Of a stretch of 45,276 bases of DNA, positions 38,080-45,276 are shown piece by piece (position 1 is the first letter of the stretch; the number at the start of each line of letters is the position of its first letter). The notes below the pieces were generated by a model. That model was not told the origin of the DNA. It did not search any database and saw only the letters and a list, made by a program, of their open reading frames with translations. This stretch comes from Bacilli bacterium (GTDB taxonomy: Bacteria; Bacillota_I; Bacilli_A; Izemoplasmatales; Hujiaoplasmataceae). The stretch is from assembly GCA_016935815.1 (NCBI GenBank), contig JAFGQH010000070.1, positions 1 through 45,276 on the forward strand, in the 5' to 3' direction. Made by a program: the position numbers and the translations under genes.

Positions 38080-38838
38080 TTATTTCTTGGTTGCGGCGTT
38101 GGCCATGGCAATGAATTTGTCTGGATCCAAAGACGCTCCACCGATCAATGCTCCGTCGATATGTTCCTTTGCGAGCAATTCATCAATGTTTTCTGGTTTT
38201 ACAGAACCACCGTATTGAATACGAATGCCGTCTGCGACAATCGAACCATAGAGTTCGCGTACCAACTCACGGATGTATCCACAGGATTCATTCGCTTGTT
38301 CGGATGTAGCGGTCTTTCCGGTTCCGATAGCCCAAATCGGTTCGTATGCGATGACGATCTGTTCCATTTCGATGGCACTGATACCCTCGAATGCACCTTT
38401 GATTTGCGTGGTCAAAACTTGATTTGTCAAGTTGTTTTCGCGTTCTTCCAAATGCTCTCCGACACATACGATCGGTCTTAGGTCATTGCGAAGTGCCGCT
38501 TTGATTTTCTTGTTCACCATTTCATCGGTTTCATTGAAGTAATTTCTTCTCTCGCTGTGTCCAATGATGACATATTCCACATTGTACGAGTTCAAAAGTG
38601 ATCCGGATACTTCTCCTGTGAACGCTCCTTCATCCTCGTAATAGAGGTTCTGAGCTCCGATTCTCAGGTTTTCTCCTTGACGTTTGATCAAACATCTCAT
38701 CATCGGTGCTTGGGCACAGATGACTGTGTCCACCTCTTTGATGGATGGCATCGCTTCTGATACCTTGTAGATAAAGGCGATCGCTTCATCTCTCGTCTTA
38801 AACATTTTCCAATTTCCAGCGATAATTGGTTTTCTCAT
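38080..38838 (-). CDS. tpiA: Triosephosphate isomerase
   Basis: RKPIIAGNWKMFK, GHSERR, AYEPIWAIGTGKTAT, YGGSV motifs. Confidence 0.98.
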   Translation of the reverse strand: MRKPIIAGNWKMFKTRDEAIAFIYKVSEAMPSIKEVDTVICAQAPMMRCLIKRQGENLRIGAQNLYYEDEGAFTGEVSGSLLNSYNVEYVIIGHSERRNYFNETDEMVNKKIKAALRNDLRPIVCVGEHLEERENNLTNQVLTTQIKGAFEGISAIEMEQIVIAYEPIWAIGTGKTATSEQANESCGYIRELVRELYGSIVADGIRIQYGGSVKPENIDELLAKEHIDGALIGGASLDPDKFIAMANAATKK

Positions 38839-38849
38839 TATAATCAATC

Positions 38850-39095
38850 CTATCCTAATATTTTCTCTATTTCCTGAATTGCGATATCTGCGTCTTCGCC
38901 TTCCGCAATCACTCTGACATTTTGTCCGTGCGGTACGGCTAAACTCATAAGTCCCAAAATCGATTTTGCATCGATATTCACATTGCCATATTCCAAGCGA
39001 ACATCCACATCGTAACGATTGGATACTTGAACAAGCTTGTTTGCTAGTAAAGCGTGCAGTCCTTCAGTACTCTTGATGGTTATTGTTTGTTCCAT
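38850..39095 (-). CDS. ptsH: HPr-family phosphocarrier protein (atypical active site)
   Basis: STEGLHALLANKLV (His15 region) and DAKSILGLMSLAVPHG (Ser46 region) in an 81-aa HPr-sized protein. Confidence 0.88.
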   Translation of the reverse strand: MEQTITIKSTEGLHALLANKLVQVSNRYDVDVRLEYGNVNIDAKSILGLMSLAVPHGQNVRVIAEGEDADIAIQEIEKILG

Positions 39096-39163
39096 TTTTT
39101 CTCCTGTTCAATGATCCAGCTTAACTATTCTATCTGTTTTTCAATAAAAATGCAAGTGGATTG

Positions 39164-40384
39164 TTAGTGATCGCAGTTGCCATCTGCGCAATTGTGAGCG
39201 TCTGCCAGAGCGTCGATACCTGGTAGTGGCTTTCCTTCTAGGAATTGAAGCGAAGCTCCTCCACCTGTGGAAATGTGAGTAAATTTGTCAGCGTATCCCA
39301 TTTGGATTGCTGCTGCAGCGGAGTCGCCTCCACCAATGATAGTGCGTGCATCCTTGAGATTTGCCAAGGCTTCACAAACTTCCTTGGTTCCCACTGCGAA
39401 TTTCTCAAATTCAAAGACACCCATTGGTCCATTCCAGACTACTGTTTTCGCGCCTTTCAATTCTTTCTTGAACAGTTTGATCGTTTTCGGTCCGATATCC
39501 AGACCCATCTCATTGTCTTTCAAATTTTTGTACGTTGTAATATGGCTTTCAGCTTCCGCTGAGAATTCCGTTGTCACGACGACATCGATTGGTAATACGA
39601 TCTTGCCATTGGCTTTGTCTAATAAGGACAATGCCAAATCCAATTTATCATCTTCACAAATCGAGGTTCCGATATTGTTCCCCAATGCTTTCATGAAGGT
39701 ATATGCCATACCCCCACCGATCAGAATCTTATCTGTTTTTGTCAATAGATTTTCGATGACTCCGATTTTATCTGATACTTTGGCTCCACCAAGAATCGCA
39801 ATGAACGGACGTTCTGGATGATCGACAGTATCCCCGATATATTTTAATTCCTTTTCCACCAAATATCCAGCTGCCGAATCTAAGATAGACGCAATTCCAA
39901 CGTTGGATGCATGAGCTCTATGAGCCGTTCCAAACGCATCATTGACAAACAAATCGCCAAGGCTTGCCCAGTATTTTCCAAGCTCTGGATCGTTCTTCGA
40001 TTCTTTTTTGCCGTCCAAATCTTCGAATCTTGTATTTTCAAACATCAAGACGTCTCCATCGTTCAGTTTGGCAATGGCTGCTTCTAATTCCGGTCCTCTT
40101 GTAAATGGAATAAAGGTTACTTCTTTTTCCAGTAATTCTGATAATCTCTCTGATACCACTCTTAGAGATTTCTTCTTTAGGTCTTCTTCTGTTTTCACTT
40201 TCCCCAAGTGACTGAAGAGAATGACTTTCGCTCCCTCTTCGATTAGATAGTTGATTGTTGGTAAAGCTTGCACGATACGATTGTCATCGGTAATGGCACC
40301 GTCAATAATAGGTACGTTAAAATCAACACGTACCAACACCTTCTTACCGCTGACTTGCAAATCTTCCAGTGTTTTCTTTTTCAT
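39164..40384 (-). CDS. pgk: Phosphoglycerate kinase
   Basis: [19 protein letters not shown]-like [24 protein letters not shown] motifs. Confidence 0.97.
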   Translation of the reverse strand: MKKKTLEDLQVSGKKVLVRVDFNVPIIDGAITDDNRIVQALPTINYLIEEGAKVILFSHLGKVKTEEDLKKKSLRVVSERLSELLEKEVTFIPFTRGPELEAAIAKLNDGDVLMFENTRFEDLDGKKESKNDPELGKYWASLGDLFVNDAFGTAHRAHASNVGIASILDSAAGYLVEKELKYIGDTVDHPERPFIAILGGAKVSDKIGVIENLLTKTDKILIGGGMAYTFMKALGNNIGTSICEDDKLDLALSLLDKANGKIVLPIDVVVTTEFSAEAESHITTYKNLKDNEMGLDIGPKTIKLFKKELKGAKTVVWNGPMGVFEFEKFAVGTKEVCEALANLKDARTIIGGGDSAAAAIQMGYADKFTHISTGGGASLQFLEGKPLPGIDALADAHNCADGNCDH

Positions 40385-40451
40385 AAGATATCCTCCTAAT
40401 TATTTCAACACAATAATTATACTCGAAAAGATGGTTTTTTTCCATTAAAAT

Positions 40452-40470
40452 CATCGGATTTTACCCGATG
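40452..40470 (-). terminator. Intrinsic terminator downstream of the ComK-like gene
   Basis: CATCGG...CCGATG followed on the minus strand by T-rich sequence. Confidence 0.6.
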
Positions 40471-40480
40471 AAAACATTTT

Positions 40481-40882
40481 CTAACCTTTCAAAAATTGAA
40501 GGATTTCTTGACAACGCCCTATTTGTCGCAAAAACGTGTGTTTCTGAGAAATTAGTAAGGTGTGTTTGGTATGAAATGTAATTCGTATCTGATTGGTTTT
40601 GACTTCATACGAAGAGATCGCATGGTAATTGATATAGAAGGTTCCTTGCATTCTGTAACTGCGAACACACATCAACAAAGTAGTGTTATCGACATACAAA
40701 GGAACTTTGGAAGGGTAACCAAAGATTCGTTTTGTCGTTTGTTCTCTAGACTGTAAAGAGGTCAATTGGTTTTGAAAGCGAAGATTCAAGAATTTTTGAA
40801 ACGTGGTATCTTCGTTTTGGACCAAATGGTCCCTGTAGATATCCAAAGTATTATCGTTTTGCTTTATAATATAGTCAATCAT
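40481..40882 (-). CDS. ComK-like protein (putative competence transcription factor family)
   Basis: SREQTTKRIFGYPSKVPLYVDNTTLLMCVRSYRMQGTFYINYHAISSYEV...ITFHTKHTLLISQKHTFLRQIGR parallels the ComK core (GRKA..T..I.g...K.P......T.....s.R....W.n.H.I). Confidence 0.6.
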   Translation of the reverse strand: MIDYIIKQNDNTLDIYRDHLVQNEDTTFQKFLNLRFQNQLTSLQSREQTTKRIFGYPSKVPLYVDNTTLLMCVRSYRMQGTFYINYHAISSYEVKTNQIRITFHTKHTLLISQKHTFLRQIGRCQEILQFLKG

Positions 40883-40934
40883 CGTATCACCAGTAACAAT
40901 ATACCACCGAAGGCTTGACTTTCCTAATGAAAAA

Positions 40935-40953
40935 AACCACCGAAATCGGTGGT
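40935..40953 (-). terminator. Intrinsic terminator downstream of the sugar ABC ATPase gene
   Basis: AACCACCGA-aa-TCGGTGGTT with minus-strand T-run. Confidence 0.85.
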
Positions 40954-40977
40954 TTTTGTTATTGGATTTAACAATAT

Positions 40978-42081
40978 TTATTCAACAATTCTCTCTTCTG
41001 TTTCTGGGTTGAAGAAATGTGATTTTGACATGTTGATAGCCAAGTCGAGTTTATCCCCGATAGAAAGGTCGGCTCTTGCATTGACTTTCGCGATGATGTT
41101 GTGAGAACCAATGGTGATATGAATATTGGTTTCCGCACCAAGCAACTCTGCAACATCAACCGTATAGGTCGCTTTTGCATCTTTGTATTCTTCTAAGAAA
41201 CGAGCTTCGTCATGAACGTCTTCCGGACGGAATCCGAGAACGACTTCCTTGTTGATGAATTTGTTTGCTTCTAGGATTTCAATGTGTTTTGGATCGACTT
41301 TCAATTTCAAATCTTCACAATAGAAATATCCGTCTTTCATAACTTTTCCGGCAAGGAAGTTCATTGCAGGGGTACCGATGAATCCACCAACAAACATATT
41401 GTTTGGATAGTCATAGATTTCTTTCGGAGCGCCAATTTGTTGAATTCTTCCGTCTTTCATAACAACGATTCTCGTTGCCATGGTCATTGCTTCAATTTGG
41501 TCATGGGTAACGTAGATTGTTGTGGTTTCCAAGCGTTCATGCAATTTGATCAATTCCGCTCTCATGGCAACTCTCAACTTCGCATCCAGGTTAGATAATG
41601 GCTCATCCATCAAGAATACCTTCGCGTCACGAACGATCGCTCTACCAAGAGCAACCCTTTGACGTTGTCCACCAGACAATGCTTTTGGTTTTCTGTCTAG
41701 ATAACCTGTCAAACCAAGAATATCGGCTGCGTTATCCACACGTTTTTTGATTTCGTCTTTTGGCATTTTACGTAGTTTCAATCCGAATGCCATGTTATCG
41801 TATACTGTCATATGCGGATACAATGCATATGATTGGAATACCATCGCGATATTTCTGTCTTTTGGTGCTACATCATTGACCAATGTTTGATCGATGTAGA
41901 GTTCTCCACCGGAGATTTCTTCCAAACCAGCAACCATTCTCAATGTAGTGGTTTTACCACATCCGGAAGGTCCAACGAAGACGATGAATTCCTTGTCTTT
42001 GACTTCCAATGTGAAATCGAATACTGCTTGCACACCGTTGTCATAGACTTTGTCTAAGCCTTTAAAACTTAAAGTAGCCAT
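40978..42081 (-). CDS. MsmX/UgpC-type multi-sugar ABC transporter ATP-binding protein
   Basis: Walker A GPSGCGKTTTLR, LSGGQRQRVALGRAIVR, DEPLSNLDAKLR, C-terminal TOBE region. Confidence 0.94.
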   Translation of the reverse strand: MATLSFKGLDKVYDNGVQAVFDFTLEVKDKEFIVFVGPSGCGKTTTLRMVAGLEEISGGELYIDQTLVNDVAPKDRNIAMVFQSYALYPHMTVYDNMAFGLKLRKMPKDEIKKRVDNAADILGLTGYLDRKPKALSGGQRQRVALGRAIVRDAKVFLMDEPLSNLDAKLRVAMRAELIKLHERLETTTIYVTHDQIEAMTMATRIVVMKDGRIQQIGAPKEIYDYPNNMFVGGFIGTPAMNFLAGKVMKDGYFYCEDLKLKVDPKHIEILEANKFINKEVVLGFRPEDVHDEARFLEEYKDAKATYTVDVAELLGAETNIHITIGSHNIIAKVNARADLSIGDKLDLAINMSKSHFFNPETEERIVE

Positions 42082-42132
42082 ATATAATCCTCCTAAGATT
42101 GTAATTATCTCTCATAGTATACAAAAAAAAAT

Positions 42133-42168
42133 AAGATAATCCTATATGCAAACTGCACAAATTATCTT
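42133..42168 (-). terminator. Intrinsic terminator overlapping the 3' end of the PucR-HTH gene
   Basis: AAGATAAT...ATTATCTT plus inner TGCA/TGCA, followed on the minus strand by ATTTTTTTTT. Confidence 0.7.
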
Positions 42169-42722
42169 CGAAACATCATATGGAATGACAAAGCGCCAAA
42201 GAAGCTTCTGACATCGATTTCTGTCTTCTGTATAAAATTGTCAAGACGATAGTTCAAAGTGTTGCGATGCATGAACAAAGCCTTCGCGGTTTTGGTTGCG
42301 TTCAGATTCTGATCGATGAATCCGAGAATGGTTTCGATCGTTTCGGAATTGAACTGGGAGTAATAGTAATTCTTGAGTTTCTTGATCAAATCCCATTTTC
42401 CCATCACGACTAGTTCTTGAATCAACGATGTAATGGTATAGATTTTCGGATTCAACTGCGGAAGAATCGTCAAGATATCGTTGAGAGGTCCTTCAAATTG
42501 TGGTGGCGACACGAAAACTGTGAAATCCTGATACAACTCCACGAGACAAAACTCTCTGGCATTCTGGATGATTTCACTTGGGGTTTCGAAATCGGAAACG
42601 ACTTCGAGCAATTGATCGCTTCGTTTTCGAATATTGAGTTCGTCATAGACTTTCAAGAACTCGATCAGTTCTTTCGTTCCTGACCCCTTTAAATACAGAT
42701 AGGTGATGCGGTTCTGGATCAA
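42162..42722 (-). CDS. PucR/CdaR-type C-terminal helix-turn-helix protein
   Basis: ETILGFIDQNLNATKTAKALFMHRNTLNYRLDNFIQKTEIDVRSFFGALSFHMM matches HTH_30. Confidence 0.8.
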   Translation of the reverse strand: MIQNRITYLYLKGSGTKELIEFLKVYDELNIRKRSDQLLEVVSDFETPSEIIQNAREFCLVELYQDFTVFVSPPQFEGPLNDILTILPQLNPKIYTITSLIQELVVMGKWDLIKKLKNYYYSQFNSETIETILGFIDQNLNATKTAKALFMHRNTLNYRLDNFIQKTEIDVRSFFGALSFHMMFRR

Positions 42723-43390
42723 ACGACGTAATCTCCTCTATAGCTCAGCAATATCACGGATACGACTCCTTGAAGTTGCTTCAATTGATTGACTTTTTCA
42801 GTGAGGTCTTTTTTCCCTCGTAATTCAAATGTATATTCGGAATCCTCTTTATGGATAGATTTGTTTCGAACTTGGTATTTTGGATAAATCGCTTCCACTT
42901 CTTCCAGTAATTTCACTTCATCAAACTCTTTTTCCAAACGAACAATCAGAATATAAGGGGAATTAAAGAGCTCCAGTGCCTGAACAAACAGAATCGCTCC
43001 ACCGATCACGACTGACCCAATCATCGCCAACACGGTTGTATTTGCTCCGACGGTGATTCCAATACCGATTGCCCAAAACATGAAGATCGTATCCAAAGGA
43101 TTTTTGATTGCGGTTCGAAAACGCACGATAGAGAGGGCTCCAACCATACCGAGTGAAAGAATGACGTTGGAAGAAACCGCCATGATGACCATCGTCGTAA
43201 CCAATGCGGATACCGGAAGACTCATAGCGAAACTCTTGTTATAGACATTGCTTTGATAGGATAATTTATAGACGACAAGAACCCACAAACTGACAATCAA
43301 TGAAATCATCAGATTGAGGAGAATTTCCGGGATAGTCAAATCCAGTGCGTCCAGTTCTCCTAAAATGTCGAAAATCGATAAGATATGCAT
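42719..43390 (-). CDS. DUF4956 membrane protein
   Basis: SFAMSLPVSALVTTMVIMAVSSNVILSLGMVGALSIVRFRTAIKNPLDTIFMFWAIGIGITVG. Confidence 0.9.
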   Translation of the reverse strand: MHILSIFDILGELDALDLTIPEILLNLMISLIVSLWVLVVYKLSYQSNVYNKSFAMSLPVSALVTTMVIMAVSSNVILSLGMVGALSIVRFRTAIKNPLDTIFMFWAIGIGITVGANTTVLAMIGSVVIGGAILFVQALELFNSPYILIVRLEKEFDEVKLLEEVEAIYPKYQVRNKSIHKEDSEYTFELRGKKDLTEKVNQLKQLQGVVSVILLSYRGDYVV

Positions 43391-43393
43391 ATG

Positions 43394-44068
43394 TTATACA
43401 CCCCAATTGTTCAATTTCAACCAACCCATCAGAAACTTAGAATACGGGATTGGTTGATAATTCTTAACCAAGACGATCTTCTTGATAGCCGTTGGAAAAT
43501 AACTTCGGTATTTTACTTCCATGATGATTTGGTTCTGTTCTAGAAGTTTGTAAATTTGTTTCGGGTTTTCAAACGATCTGACTTCCAAATTTTGATCGAA
43601 TGTGATACGAATCTCATTGTTGGCAAAAGTATAGATTTCGCGAAAATAATCGATATAGAGCTTTGGCTCCAAGTGATTGAGTTTCATCCCCAAAAAGAGA
43701 GTTTTGATCAATGGTTCTTCGAGATGCGATTCCATCACTTGAGTGTCCGATTGAATCAACGATTGTTCCAACTCATCCTCTAGAAACATGGTTTCTTTTT
43801 GCGTTAAATTGCCGTTTTTCACTTTATATTCCAGACGCTTTGTACCATTCTCAAAAGAACGGATTCGAAACTTTTTATGGTATTCGATTCCGTCCGCTTT
43901 GTCATACGTTGCAGAATCATACATGTCGTCGAAGTAGAGACTTTGCAAATGGTAGCCATTGTCATGTGTAGCATATTCGTCTTGCTGCATGAACAACTCC
44001 AATTGACGTCTTAAATGATGATAATCGGCGAGATGAATCAGGAACTTGAGTTCAATTCGTTCTTCCAT
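43394..44068 (-). CDS. VTC-domain polyphosphate polymerase-like protein
   Basis: YHLQSLYFDDMYDSATYDKADGIEYHKKFRIRSFENGTKRLEYKVKNGNLTQKE...IRITFDQNL...IMEVKYRSYFP. Confidence 0.88.
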   Translation of the reverse strand: MEERIELKFLIHLADYHHLRRQLELFMQQDEYATHDNGYHLQSLYFDDMYDSATYDKADGIEYHKKFRIRSFENGTKRLEYKVKNGNLTQKETMFLEDELEQSLIQSDTQVMESHLEEPLIKTLFLGMKLNHLEPKLYIDYFREIYTFANNEIRITFDQNLEVRSFENPKQIYKLLEQNQIIMEVKYRSYFPTAIKKIVLVKNYQPIPYSKFLMGWLKLNNWGV

Positions 44069-44086
44069 GAATTCTCCTTGCGTCTC

Positions 44087-44116
44087 AAAAAAGGAACTGT
44101 TTCATTTTACAGTTCC
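44087..44116 (-). terminator. Intrinsic terminator between darA and the VTC gene
   Basis: GGAACTGT-ttcatttt-ACAGTTCC with minus-strand T6. Confidence 0.85.
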
Positions 44117-44128
44117 AAATTGATTGCT

Positions 44129-44452
44129 CTATGATTTGATAAACTGTTCCACATCCAATACGAATATCGTTGCCCCTCCGACCTGAACTTCAACAGGCGT
44201 AGAGGAAAAGATTCCGAATTCGCTTGAGATCGCGTTGGGAACCAGTTTTGTCCTTCTTCTGGATGTTTCCGAAATGACCTGGATGCATTTGTCGAGCATT
44301 TCATCTTGAACACCGACGATCATCGTCGTGTTTCCGCTCATTAGGAATCCACCAGTAGTCGCAAGTTTTGTCACGAAGAAATTTTCTTTGATCAAACTCT
44401 TGATAACTTTGCTAGCGTCCTCATTGGACACAATAGCCATGACCAGCTTCAT
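44129..44452 (-). CDS. darA: Cyclic-di-AMP receptor DarA/PstA (DUF970)
   Basis: MKLVMAIVSNEDASKVIKSLIKENFFVTKLATTGGFLMSGNTTMIVGVQDEMLD. Confidence 0.93.
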   Translation of the reverse strand: MKLVMAIVSNEDASKVIKSLIKENFFVTKLATTGGFLMSGNTTMIVGVQDEMLDKCIQVISETSRRRTKLVPNAISSEFGIFSSTPVEVQVGGATIFVLDVEQFIKS

Positions 44453-44557
44453 ACTAAGCACCACCTTTGTTATATTTTACCATATACAGACCGATTTGCA
44501 AAATAGCAAACGCAAAATCACAGCCCTATTTTTATAATTTCATTGTATGAAATATAA

Positions 44558-44595
44558 AACCCATCACCATTTTATAACAAAACCTGTGATGGGTT
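44558..44595 (-). terminator. Intrinsic terminator downstream of sufB
   Basis: AACCCATCAC...GTGATGGGTT followed on the minus strand by TTTATATTTC. Confidence 0.65.
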
Positions 44596-44601
44596 GTTTG
44601 T

Positions 44602-45276
44602 TTATCCGATAGACCCAGTCATTTCCAACTTGATCAGTTGGTTGAGTTCGACTGCATATTCCATTGGCAATTCTCTTGCGAATGGCTCGATGAATCCCAT
44701 AATGATCATCTCTTTCGCTTCGTCTTCTGTCAAACCTCTGCTCATCAGGTAGAACAATTGGTCTTCACTGACTTTAGAAACCGTTGCTTCATGCTCGATT
44801 TGTCCTTTGAAGTTTTTGACGATATTGGTTGGAATCGTGTCTGAACTCGATTCTCTATCAACGAGAATGGTATCGCATTCGATTTTGGCTCTAGCCCCTT
44901 TCGCGTTTTTGGATTGAGAGACCAATCCACGGTAATTGACTTTTCCCCCTCTGGTTGCAATCGATTTGGAAACAATCTTGCTTTGCGTGTTGTTTCCAAT
45001 GTGAATCATTTTCGCGCCGGTATCTTGATATTGTCCTTTACCAGCAAATGCGATCGTGATTGTCGTTCCTCTTGCATAATCTCCTTTTAGGATGCATGCA
45101 GGATATTTCATGTTTAGACCAGAACCGATGTTTCCATCAATCCATTCCATATGTCCGTGTGCTTCCACAAGGGATCTCTTGGTCACTAAATTAATGATGT
45201 TGGTAGACCAGTTCTGAACCGTTGAATAGCGGCATTTCGCATGCTCTTTGACGTAGATTTCAACGACTGCCGCATG
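44602..45276 (-). CDS. sufB: Fe-S cluster assembly protein SufB (3' portion; truncated by window end)
   Basis: [23 protein letters not shown]..., [46 protein letters not shown]. The frame stays open upstream of 45186 to the window edge. Confidence 0.95.
   Translation of the reverse strand, partial: HAAVVEIYVKEHAKCRYSTVQNWSTNIINLVTKRSLVEAHGHMEWIDGNIGSGLNMKYPACILKGDYARGTTITIAFAGKGQYQDTGAKMIHIGNNTQSKIVSKSIATRGGKVNYRGLVSQSKNAKGARAKIECDTILVDRESSSDTIPTNIVKNFKGQIEHEATVSKVSEDQLFYLMSRGLTEDEAKEMIIMGFIEPFARELPMEYAVELNQLIKLEMTGSIG

Noticed and set aside
39285-39821. 178-aa plus-strand ORF opposite pgk
   Set aside because: Shadow ORF of conserved pgk.
45187-45276. Apparent truncated start of sufB at 45186 (GTG)
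   Set aside because: The frame stays open to the window edge with SufB-like sequence ([23 protein letters not shown]), so it is truncation by the window, not a pseudogene.

Overview
The window is a gene-dense, low-to-moderate GC bacterial chromosome segment, mostly on the minus strand. It looks like a Firmicutes/Mollicutes-related lineage using the standard code (an Acholeplasma/Izemoplasma-like assignment is inference only). Most of it is housekeeping: leuS with a T-box leader, metK, fmt-priA, rnj, uvrC, the rimP-nusA-ylxR-ylxQ-infB-rbfA operon, pepF, thiI, rpsD, tpiA-ptsH-pgk, an MsmX/UgpC-type ATPase, darA and the 3' part of sufB. The least ordinary parts are: (1) a ~9.7 kb block of three surface lipoprotein genes (860, 1592 and 672 aa), two of which combine InlB/Flg_new repeats with a large, uncharacterised, internally repeated acidic region; (2) a VTC-type polyphosphate polymerase-like / DUF4956 / PucR-HTH gene cluster; (3) a small ComK-like protein; (4) an HPr with an altered active-site motif; (5) a membrane protein with an apparently degenerate HD-GYP domain; (6) a YtqB/MnmM-like methyltransferase with altered motifs; (7) cis-regulatory RNAs: a leuS T-box with a readable UUA specifier, a terminator-like hairpin between the rimP promoter and start codon, and a pseudoknot-capable rpsD leader behind a consensus promoter; and (8) a 25-bp tandem repeat at the leuS 3' end that touches the window edge. 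No CRISPR array, tRNA, rRNA, prophage or transposase was seen. All assignments come from reading the sequence, with no database search.
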